Translations under genes and position numbers: made by a program | Part shown: positions 1 to 5,466 of the stretch, piece by piece | Position numbering within the stretch: position 1 is the first letter of the stretch | Layout of the letters: the number at the start of each line of letters is the position of its first letter | Notes under the pieces: model-generated | Database searches by the model: none | What the model was told of the DNA's origin: nothing | The model's input: only the letters and a program-made list of their open reading frames with translations | DNA from: JAIBAI01 sp044238875 | GTDB taxonomy: Bacteria > Bacteroidota > Bacteroidia > M30B66 | Assembly: GCA_044238875.1 (NCBI GenBank) | Contig: JBIICM010000093.1 | Span: 1-9,762 of the forward strand | Direction: 5' to 3' | DNA length: 9,762 bases

Positions 1-1302
1 GGAAGGGTCATCTTTCAGGAACTCGTAAAAATCAACAAGGCAATTGAGGATCATTCAATGGATAACAATCCTACATTGAAAGCCTGTTTTGACTATGTTA
101 AACAAACAGGTAAAAAGCTGCACATCATGGGCCTTTTGTCGGATGGTTGCATTCATTCGTCAGAAAAACACCTGTATCATTTGCTTGAATTGGCCGAAAG
201 GGAAGGTGTTACTGCCTATTATGTGCATGCATTCACCGACGGAAGAGACACAGATCCCAAAAGCGGAAAAGGTTTTATAACGGACTTGTTGAATCGCCTG
301 CACGGCACAAGGGGTAAACTGGCCAGCGTAATTGGCCGGTATTATGCTATGGACAGAGACAAGCGATGGGAGCGTATCCATGTCGCATGGGATATGCTCG
401 TGAACGGAACGGGTGAGGAGCATTTAAACATCATTGAAGCGATTGAAAGCCGCTATGAATCAGGCGAAACTGATGAGTTTATGAAGCCGCTGCTGCATCT
501 TGGTTCGTTTTCAGCCATTGAGCCGGGCGATGCCGTAATTTGTTACAATTACCGAACTGACCGGTGCAGGGAAATTACCGTTGCTCTTACCCAGTCAAAC
601 ATGCCTGAAGCTGGAATGCATACGCTTCCGTTGCATTATGTGACCATGACTAACTACGATGAATCTTTCAGGAATGTGCAGGCTTTATTTCCGAAAGAAG
701 ACCTTACTGAAACACTCGGAGAACTGCTGGCCGCTCATAATAAAACCCAGCTGCGAATTGCGGAAACCGAGAAATATCCGCATGTCACCTTCTTTTTCAA
801 CGGCGGCCGCGAGCAGCCCTTCAGCGATGAATCCCGCATCATGGTGCCTTCTCCAAAAGTACCTACCTACGATCTGAAACCGGAAATGAGCGCCGCTGAA
901 ATTCGCGATGAAATGATCAGCTTTGTTGCCGATAAACAACCCGATTTTATCTGCCTGAACTTTGCAAATCCTGATATGGTCGGCCATACTGGTGTGTATC
1001 AGGCCATTGTTAAAGCAGTTGAAACGGTTGATGCCTGCCTTGGGGCTGTGGTTGATTTCCTGAAAGCGCGCAATTACAGCATTCTCATCATTGCCGATCA
1101 CGGTAATGCTGATTTTACAATCAATGCCGATGGCACACCCAACACTGCGCATACCGTTAATCCGGTACCTTTCATATGTATTGACCGGCAGGTTAGGCAA
1201 GTTAAATCTGGAATACTTGCAGATATAGCCCCAACTGTGCTACACCTTATGGATTTGCCCAAGCCCGGACAGATGAACGGTCAAAGCCTGATTATAGCTT
1301 AG
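1..1302 (+). CDS. gpmI: 2,3-bisphosphoglycerate-independent phosphoglycerate mutase, 5' truncated
   Basis: Interconverts 3- and 2-phosphoglycerate in glycolysis and gluconeogenesis, a cytosolic Mn-dependent enzyme of the alkaline phosphatase superfamily. The frame is open from base 1 (GRVIFQELVKINKAIED...), so the ATG at 58 is internal. About 433 codons are visible of a family length near 510; the N-terminal part with the first metal-binding Asp and the phosphorylated Ser lies outside the window. Visible family motifs in order are LSDGCIHS (substrate His), HAFTDGRDTDPKSGKGF, the substrate-binding arginine motif YNYRTDRCREIT, FFFNGGREQPF, VPSPKVPTYDLKPEMS, the metal-site NPDMVGHTG, IADHGNAD (codons 1090-1107) and TAHTVNPVPF. 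SDGC in place of the common SDGG and RTDRC are mild variants; no metal ligand looks lost in the visible part. It is followed by gap, the preceding glycolytic step. No convincing terminator follows, so some read-through into gap is possible. Confidence 0.96.
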   Translation, partial: GRVIFQELVKINKAIEDHSMDNNPTLKACFDYVKQTGKKLHIMGLLSDGCIHSSEKHLYHLLELAEREGVTAYYVHAFTDGRDTDPKSGKGFITDLLNRLHGTRGKLASVIGRYYAMDRDKRWERIHVAWDMLVNGTGEEHLNIIEAIESRYESGETDEFMKPLLHLGSFSAIEPGDAVICYNYRTDRCREITVALTQSNMPEAGMHTLPLHYVTMTNYDESFRNVQALFPKEDLTETLGELLAAHNKTQLRIAETEKYPHVTFFFNGGREQPFSDESRIMVPSPKVPTYDLKPEMSAAEIRDEMISFVADKQPDFICLNFANPDMVGHTGVYQAIVKAVETVDACLGAVVDFLKARNYSILIIADHGNADFTINADGTPNTAHTVNPVPFICIDRQVRQVKSGILADIAPTVLHLMDLPKPGQMNGQSLIIA

Positions 1303-1372
1303 CTTAAATCGGCGGATGAACAGCACAAAACAAGGTGTCGTTTGTTAATTTTATAATAATTTTTAAAAATTA

Positions 1373-1404
1373 TTTGTCTGATAAAAACACAAAGTGTATT
1401 TTTG
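1373..1404 (+). promoter_or_regulatory. Bacteroidota-type promoter for gap
   Basis: A TTTG at 1373-1376 is followed, after 20 bases, by TATTTTTG at 1397-1404, a full match to the TAnnTTTG -7 element used by the Bacteroidota primary sigma factor. Transcription would begin near 1411, giving a leader of about 14 bases before the ATG at 1425. Its position inside the in-frame open extension upstream of that ATG also argues against an earlier start for gap. Confidence 0.6.
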
Positions 1405-1424
1405 ACACTCACAAAATTGAAACC

Positions 1425-2474
1425 ATGAACAGCATAAAAACCAGAGTAGCGATCAACGGATTTGGCAGAATCGGAAGAATCAGCTTCAGGGCTTTGATGA
1501 ACAGGAAAGATATTGAAGTGGTGGCAATCAATGACCTTACGGATGTGCAAACGCTTGCCCATCTGCTGAAATACGATTCTGTGCATGGCAAGATTGCCGC
1601 AGAAGTTACGGCCGAAGCAAACACCCTGATAGCCGGTAACCACCAGATGAGGGTGTTTGCCGAAAAAGATCCGGCACTTTTGCCCTGGGCTGATCTAAAA
1701 ATAGATATCGTAATTGAATCAACCGGTTTTTTTCTTGACAGGGAAACAGCTGGAAAGCATATCACAGCCGGTGCGGCTACGGTAATTATTACCGCACCGG
1801 CAAAAGGAGATGTTGATACCATTGTGCTGGGCGTTAATGATAGCATCCTTGATAAAAATCCCGATATGCTCTCCAATGCCTCCTGCACTACTAATTGCGC
1901 AGCACCCATGGTGAAAGTTTTGGATGATGCTTTTGGGGTAGAAGAAGGCTTGATCAGCACCATTCATGCTTACACCGGTGATCAGCGCCTGGTAGATGCA
2001 CCCCATAAAGACCTGCGCCGGGCCCGGGCAGCTGCCTTGTCAATCATACCAACCAGTACAGGTGCCGCCAAAGCCATTGGCCTTGTGCTCCCGCATTTGA
2101 AAGGTAAACTCGATGGTAATGCGTTTCGTGTGCCTGTGCCGGCCGGATCAGTTACTGATATGTCACTCAGGCTTAAAAAGAATGTAACCAAAGAACAGGT
2201 AAATGAGGTGTTTCGAAAGGCAGCAGCAGAAGCCCTAAAAGGCATCATCGAATACACCGAAGAACCTCTTGTTTCTAGCGATATTGTCGGAAATCCGCAC
2301 TCCTGCATCTTTGACGCAGACCTTACCATGGCCATGGGAAACATGGTAAAGGTTGTGGGATGGTACGACAATGAAAGCGGCTACTCCAGCCGTGTTGCCG
2401 ACCTTGTGGAGCGCATTTCCGCCAAGCGGAAAGCAGAAAAGGCCGGTTCTTCATCTGAACCTATAATTGCATAA
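1425..2474 (+). CDS. gap: glyceraldehyde-3-phosphate dehydrogenase (type I)
   Basis: Oxidatively phosphorylates glyceraldehyde 3-phosphate to 1,3-bisphosphoglycerate with NAD+, in the cytosol as a tetramer. The 349-residue product has the Rossmann signature NGFGRIGR at 11-18, INDLTD at 35-40 (the Asp that normally contacts the NAD ribose), SNASCTTNC at 150-158 with catalytic Cys154, catalytic His181 in HAYTGDQR, the phosphate-site run around SIIPTSTGAAKA (206-217) and WYDNESGYS at 313-321. The length is slightly above the usual 330-340 because of a C-terminal Lys/Glu/Ser-rich tail. The frame is open 90 bases upstream to a GTG, but alignment with the family and the promoter at 1373-1404 favour the ATG at 1425. 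There is no Shine-Dalgarno sequence, as is usual in this phylum. The pair Ala192-Pro193 differs from the Leu-Pro typical of strictly NAD-dependent forms and from the Ala-Ser of NADP-using plastid forms; the Asp suggests NAD preference. Confidence 0.97.
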   Translation: MNSIKTRVAINGFGRIGRISFRALMNRKDIEVVAINDLTDVQTLAHLLKYDSVHGKIAAEVTAEANTLIAGNHQMRVFAEKDPALLPWADLKIDIVIESTGFFLDRETAGKHITAGAATVIITAPAKGDVDTIVLGVNDSILDKNPDMLSNASCTTNCAAPMVKVLDDAFGVEEGLISTIHAYTGDQRLVDAPHKDLRRARAAALSIIPTSTGAAKAIGLVLPHLKGKLDGNAFRVPVPAGSVTDMSLRLKKNVTKEQVNEVFRKAAAEALKGIIEYTEEPLVSSDIVGNPHSCIFDADLTMAMGNMVKVVGWYDNESGYSSRVADLVERISAKRKAEKAGSSSEPIIA

Positions 2475-2505
2475 TTCATATAGGTTAGTTTGATTTTGGG
2501 AAAGG

Positions 2506-2537
2506 GAAATCCCGGTGACTTTTGTTGCCGGGGTTTT
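2506..2537 (+). terminator. hairpin terminator after gap
   Basis: GAAATCCCGG (2506-2515) can pair with CCGGGGTTTT (2528-2537) across a 12-base loop, with two G-T wobbles, ending in a short T run. It lies 31 bases past the gap stop codon and before the promoter of the next gene, which fits an intrinsic terminator. The stem is G/C-rich only in its inner half. Confidence 0.55.
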
Positions 2538-2569
2538 CTATTTATAGACCATGTACTGCTGCATTCCGC

Positions 2570-2577
2570 TATTTTTG
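2570..2577 (+). promoter_or_regulatory. -7 element upstream of membrane protein gene
   Basis: TATTTTTG matches TAnnTTTG exactly and is identical to the -7 element of gap. It would start transcription near 2584, about 13 bases before the ATG at 2597. No good TTG/TTTG is seen at the expected distance upstream, so the call rests on the -7 element and its position. Confidence 0.45.
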
Positions 2578-2596
2578 CAATTAACTTCTGATCATT

Positions 2597-3616
2597 ATGC
2601 CATTAAATACGATTGAAAAGGTTGATGCAGCCAATATTGGACTTATGTTGCTATCATGCGCCGTAGCCTTTATACTGCCTTTTGAGTTATTTCTTTTCTC
2701 CTACGCTGTGCTAGGTCCGCTGCATTACCTTACCGAAATTGGCTGGCTACACAAAAAGGGGTACTATACCAGCGGAAAGAATGATTTTATTTTTCTTGGT
2801 CTGCTGGGCTTACTGATCACCCTCGGAATGCTGGGTCTTTCAAAGGCCATGGGGGAGGTATCAACCAATCTGATTTACATCGCTTTCCTTTCGAGCCTGG
2901 TCATGGTACTGATCAAAGACACTACACTGAAGGTGGTGAGTATTATACTGATCGTTTTTTCAACCCTCCTGCTGAGTAATGCTTCATTTTATGAGGTGTT
3001 TTTTGCCATTTATCTGCCCACCATCGTGCATGTATTTCTGTTCACAGGCTTGTTTATGCTTTTCGGTGCGCTGAAAAGCAAAAGCAGAATCGGCTTGCTA
3101 TCAATTATAGTTTTTATAGCCTGTGCCTTTAGTTTTTTCTTTATACAGGCCGGCTATACAGTGCTTAGCAGCCGCGAATACCTGGTCAACGGTCTGGGAG
3201 GTTTTTTAGAACTCAACCGGCAATTGATCAATCTTTTCGGCCTTGATCATTTGCATGAATTTAATAACCTGACCGCCGTTAAAAATATTGAAGTGATACT
3301 GGGAGCAGGCGCCGGTGTATCGGTCATGCGTTTTATCGCATTTGCCTATACCTATCATTACCTCAACTGGTTTTCAAAAACTTCAGTCATTCAATGGTAT
3401 AAGGTGCCACGTAAAACGCTTATTGCGGTTGTTGCTGTCTGGGTGATCTCGGTTGCACTTTATGTGTATAATTACCAAACCGGACTAAAATGGTTGTTTC
3501 TTTTAAGTTTCCTTCATGTGCTGCTTGAGTTTCCGCTTAATTACAGGAGTTTTATCGGAATAGGGCAGGAGGTAGGCCGATTGATAAAACCCGGGGTAAG
3601 AGCTGCCGGAAAATAA
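2597..3616 (+). CDS. polytopic inner-membrane protein of unknown function
   Basis: I do not recognise this 339-residue protein with certainty. It has about nine hydrophobic segments (roughly residues 14-39, 64-82, 89-107, 111-128, 130-157, 165-187, 232-258, 273-291, 297-311) and no signal peptide beyond the first helix. Histidines sit in or beside several helices: GPLHYLTEIGWLH (His43, His52), PTIVHVF (His145), DHLHEF (218, 220), YTYHYLNWF (His254) and FLHVLLEFPLNYR (His307). The spacing, with one His near the start and a His-x-x-x-Glu near the end, recalls the membrane metal-site pattern of the Brp/Blh beta-carotene dioxygenase family, but I see no overall match and treat this as a hint only. 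The gene starts at an ATG behind a good -7 element and ends 7 bases before fmt, so the two are probably co-transcribed. A transporter or a lipid- or terpenoid-modifying enzyme would be alternatives. Confidence 0.85.
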   Translation: MPLNTIEKVDAANIGLMLLSCAVAFILPFELFLFSYAVLGPLHYLTEIGWLHKKGYYTSGKNDFIFLGLLGLLITLGMLGLSKAMGEVSTNLIYIAFLSSLVMVLIKDTTLKVVSIILIVFSTLLLSNASFYEVFFAIYLPTIVHVFLFTGLFMLFGALKSKSRIGLLSIIVFIACAFSFFFIQAGYTVLSSREYLVNGLGGFLELNRQLINLFGLDHLHEFNNLTAVKNIEVILGAGAGVSVMRFIAFAYTYHYLNWFSKTSVIQWYKVPRKTLIAVVAVWVISVALYVYNYQTGLKWLFLLSFLHVLLEFPLNYRSFIGIGQEVGRLIKPGVRAAGK

Positions 3617-3623
3617 ATACACT

Positions 3624-4580
3624 ATGCGAATAATCTATATGGGCACCCCGTATTTCGCGGTACCGGTGCTCGAAGCCATGATCAGTCATGGATATAAACC
3701 GGTTGCGGTGATTACCGCTCCCGACAAACCAGCCGGGCGCGGACTCAAACTCAGGTACTCACCCGTAAAAGAGAAAGCCCTTGAATATGACATTCCGGTG
3801 CTGCAACCTGCTAATCTGAAGGATCCTGAATTTATCTCGCAATTAACCAGCCTCAGGCCTGATTTGCAGTTTGTGGTGGCCTTCCGCATGTTGCCCGAAA
3901 TAGTCTGGAATCTGCCCCCGCTGGGTACCTATAACCTGCACGCATCCCTGTTGCCCCAATACAGGGGGGCTGCCCCGATCAACCATGCCATAATCAATGG
4001 TGAAACTACTACCGGGCTTACCACTTTCAGGCTGCAGCATGAAATTGATACCGGCGATATTGCCTTTCAGCAATCAATCAGTATTGGTCCCGATGAAACG
4101 GCTGGTGATCTTCATGACCGTATGCTGCCCGTCGGTGCCGATCTGGTGCTTAAAACAATCAGGGCAATTGAAAGCGGAAACATTCAGTTGGGCAAACAAG
4201 TGGCCCTAGATGAGCAACTGATGCATGCGCCAAAATTATCGCCTGAATTTTGCGCCCTGAATTTTGCCGAACTTTTCCAATCGGTGCATAATAAAATCAG
4301 GGGGTTGTGTCCATATCCCGGAGCGACGGCTTTGTTAAGGTGGGATGAAAAAAAACTGGCCTTCAAACTGCTGAAAAGTCGAATGGTGCATTTAAATCAT
4401 CCTGTTTCTGATACACCCGGTACGGTGTTCTGCTATGACCGAAACCATCTGTATGTTTCCTGCTCCGATGGCTGGATTGAGGTTTTGACTTTGCAACCGG
4501 CCGGCAAAAACAAGATGACAGCCAAAGACTTTCTCAATGGATTTAATCCAGGTGGTCAGGCTGTTTTTAGCCGCGATTAA
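3624..4580 (+). CDS. fmt: methionyl-tRNA formyltransferase
   Basis: Transfers a formyl group from 10-formyl-tetrahydrofolate to Met-tRNA(fMet), producing the initiator tRNA; cytosolic. The 318-residue length is normal. The N-terminal formyltransferase domain covers roughly residues 1-190: MRIIYMGTPYFAVPVL at the start, the folate-site segment NLHASLLPQYRGAAPIN with catalytic Asn104 and His106, and IDTGDI with catalytic Asp142, at the same 36-residue spacing as in the E. coli enzyme. The C-terminal tRNA-binding domain follows from about 205, with the typical IRGLCPYPGA. Tyr10 replaces the Glu or Asp common in the GTPEF/GTPDF motif, which is not a catalytic position. The gene follows the membrane protein by 7 bases and probably shares its promoter; its common partner def is not in the window. 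I see no clear terminator behind it. Confidence 0.97.
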   Translation: MRIIYMGTPYFAVPVLEAMISHGYKPVAVITAPDKPAGRGLKLRYSPVKEKALEYDIPVLQPANLKDPEFISQLTSLRPDLQFVVAFRMLPEIVWNLPPLGTYNLHASLLPQYRGAAPINHAIINGETTTGLTTFRLQHEIDTGDIAFQQSISIGPDETAGDLHDRMLPVGADLVLKTIRAIESGNIQLGKQVALDEQLMHAPKLSPEFCALNFAELFQSVHNKIRGLCPYPGATALLRWDEKKLAFKLLKSRMVHLNHPVSDTPGTVFCYDRNHLYVSCSDGWIEVLTLQPAGKNKMTAKDFLNGFNPGGQAVFSRD

Positions 4581-4630
4581 ATATTCATTTTCTGCTGAAA
4601 CCCGCCATATATAAGGCTTACAAGGCTAAG

Positions 4631-4662
4631 TTTTCAACAAAACGCCGGATTTATCAACAAAA
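4631..4662 (+). repeat. direct repeat of 12 bases, 20-base period
   Basis: TTTTCAACAAAA and TTATCAACAAAA differ at one base and start 20 bases apart, about two helical turns, placing them on the same DNA face. The first nine bases of each differ by one base from the DnaA-box consensus TTWTNCACA. They end 25 bases upstream of the hup -33 element, where an activator or nucleoid protein could bind. The function is inferred only from position. Confidence 0.5.
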
Positions 4663-4686
4663 TCAAGGGTTTTGGGAGGTGGGTAC

Positions 4687-4716
4687 TTGCAACATATTGA
4701 TTCTCCTATACATTTG
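4687..4716 (+). promoter_or_regulatory. Bacteroidota-type promoter for hup
   Basis: TTG at 4687-4689 and TACATTTG at 4709-4716 (exact TAnnTTTG) are 19 bases apart, the expected spacing. Transcription would begin near 4723, leaving an A/T-rich leader of about 44 bases with no Shine-Dalgarno sequence before the ATG at 4767. Confidence 0.65.
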
Positions 4717-4766
4717 CTAAAGAGAACTTCAAATTTTTTTCTACAAACCCTTAAACAAACAACAAA

Positions 4767-5039
4767 ATGAACAAAGCAGAATTAATTGATGCAATTGCAG
4801 CCAACGCTGAAATTTCAAAAGTTGATGCAAAAAAAGCGCTTGATGCTTTCATTACAGCAACAACCACAGCGCTGAAAAAAAATGACCGCGTAGCCCTCGT
4901 TGGTTTCGGTTCATTCTCGGTTTCAAGTCGTGCTGCCCGCAAAGGCCGCAACCCGCAAACCGGTAAGGAAATTAAAATTGCAGCCAAGAAAGTAGTAAAA
5001 TTCAAGGCCGGCACTGAACTTTCCGGAAAAGTTAAATAA
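4767..5039 (+). CDS. hup: HU-family DNA-binding protein
   Basis: A small nucleoid-associated protein that binds and bends DNA as a dimer and helps compact the chromosome. The 90-residue length is exactly that of the HU family. Residues 1-40 form the two-helix dimerisation part (MNKAELIDAI...ALDAFI), followed by the RVALVGFGSF beta strands and the arm with RNPQTG at 61-66, where Pro63 is the residue that intercalates into DNA. It ends with a strand-helix region, VVKFKAGTELSGKVK. The gene has its own promoter and a strong terminator, so it is monocistronic. IHF is an alternative within the same superfamily, but the short length and lack of extensions favour HU. A gene for another very basic protein follows. 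Confidence 0.96.
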   Translation: MNKAELIDAIAANAEISKVDAKKALDAFITATTTALKKNDRVALVGFGSFSVSSRAARKGRNPQTGKEIKIAAKKVVKFKAGTELSGKVK

Positions 5040-5058
5040 TTCATCCCTGAATTATACT

Positions 5059-5089
5059 TAAAAAGGTCGCCCAAAAGGCGACCTTTTTA
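5059..5089 (+). terminator. strong intrinsic terminator after hup
   Basis: A 13-base-pair perfect stem, TAAAAAGGTCGCC (5059-5071) with GGCGACCTTTTTA (5077-5089), closes a CAAAA loop. The G/C core is followed by a T tract, and it begins 20 bases after the hup stop codon. The A run on the left arm makes it potentially bidirectional. Confidence 0.9.
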
Positions 5090-5105
5090 TTTTTCAACCG
5101 GGAGG

Positions 5106-5134
5106 TTTGCAGTAATCAGATTTTTTTAGATTTG
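5106..5134 (+). promoter_or_regulatory. promoter for the THX-like gene
   Basis: TTTG at 5106-5109 and TAGATTTG at 5127-5134 (exact TAnnTTTG) are separated by 17 bases, a little short of the preferred 19-21. The start site would be near 5141, with a leader of about 22 bases ending in an A run just before the ATG. The -7 element lies inside the inverted repeat TTAGA-N7-TCTAA at 5126-5142. Confidence 0.55.
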
Positions 5135-5163
5135 AAGTCTAATCATCAATCGAAAAAAAAATT

Positions 5164-5454
5164 ATGGGTAAAGGCGATAAAAAATCCAAAAGAGGCAAAA
5201 TTGCCATTGGATCACATGGCGTAAAAAGACGCTCAAAAAATGCAGAAAAAGGTCTGAATGCCCGTTTGGGTATCACAGCTGTTAAATCAAATGCCAAGGC
5301 CAAACCTAAAGCCCTAAAAGAAGTAGCTAAAGCCGAAAAAGAAACAACTAAAGTTGCTAAGGCTGAGTCTACCGGTAAAAAGACTGCAGCTGAAAAAAAG
5401 CCCTCCTCCGATAAAAAGTCAACAGATGAGAAAAAGCGAAAGCCTGTTGATTAA
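5164..5454 (+). CDS. 30S ribosomal protein THX-like with long basic C-terminal tail
   Basis: The start, MGKGDKKSKRGKIAIGSHG, matches the bacterial THX family (bTHX), a tiny basic protein that sits in the head of the 30S subunit and stabilises RNA contacts in Thermus. Bacteroidota often encode it. Only the first 25 or so residues look like THX; the remaining 70 are low-complexity and Lys/Ala/Glu-rich, with 26 Lys among 96 residues overall, a repeated VAKAE (54-58 and 64-68), and a tail of Lys-Ser-Thr runs. That tail resembles histone H1-like or other disordered nucleic-acid-binding extensions, and most THX proteins are far shorter. The gene has its own promoter and follows hup's terminator. 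Its stop lies 12 bases from the stop of the convergent secreted-protein gene. The THX assignment rests on the N-terminus only; an H1-like DNA-binding role is the main alternative. Confidence 0.7.
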   Translation: MGKGDKKSKRGKIAIGSHGVKRRSKNAEKGLNARLGITAVKSNAKAKPKALKEVAKAEKETTKVAKAESTGKKTAAEKKPSSDKKSTDEKKRKPVD

Positions 5455-5466
5455 AAAACACCTGGC

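Larger units (their letters stand above)
4581..4766. other. intergenic region fmt-hup with short direct repeats
   Basis: This 186-base gap has no plausible coding sequence. It contains a 9-base imperfect tandem (AAGGCTTAC at 4613-4621, AAGGCTAAG at 4622-4630), then two near-identical 12-mers, TTTTCAACAAAA (4631-4642) and TTATCAACAAAA (4651-4662), exactly 20 bases apart, and then the hup promoter. The 12-mers could be operator half-sites or degenerate DnaA boxes. Confidence 0.5.

Noticed and set aside
58..60. ATG at 58 as the gpmI start codon
   Set aside because: The frame is open to base 1 and the upstream residues match the family (GRVIFQELVKINKAIED), so the start lies outside the window.
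1335..1424. In-frame extension of gap to a GTG at 1335
   Set aside because: The extra 30 residues do not belong to the GAPDH family, and a good promoter lies inside the extension; the ATG at 1425 fits the family N-terminus.
4658..4674. Hairpin CAAAATC-AAG-GGTTTTG after fmt as a terminator
   Set aside because: The stem is A/T-rich with a three-base loop and is followed by GGGAGG instead of a T run.
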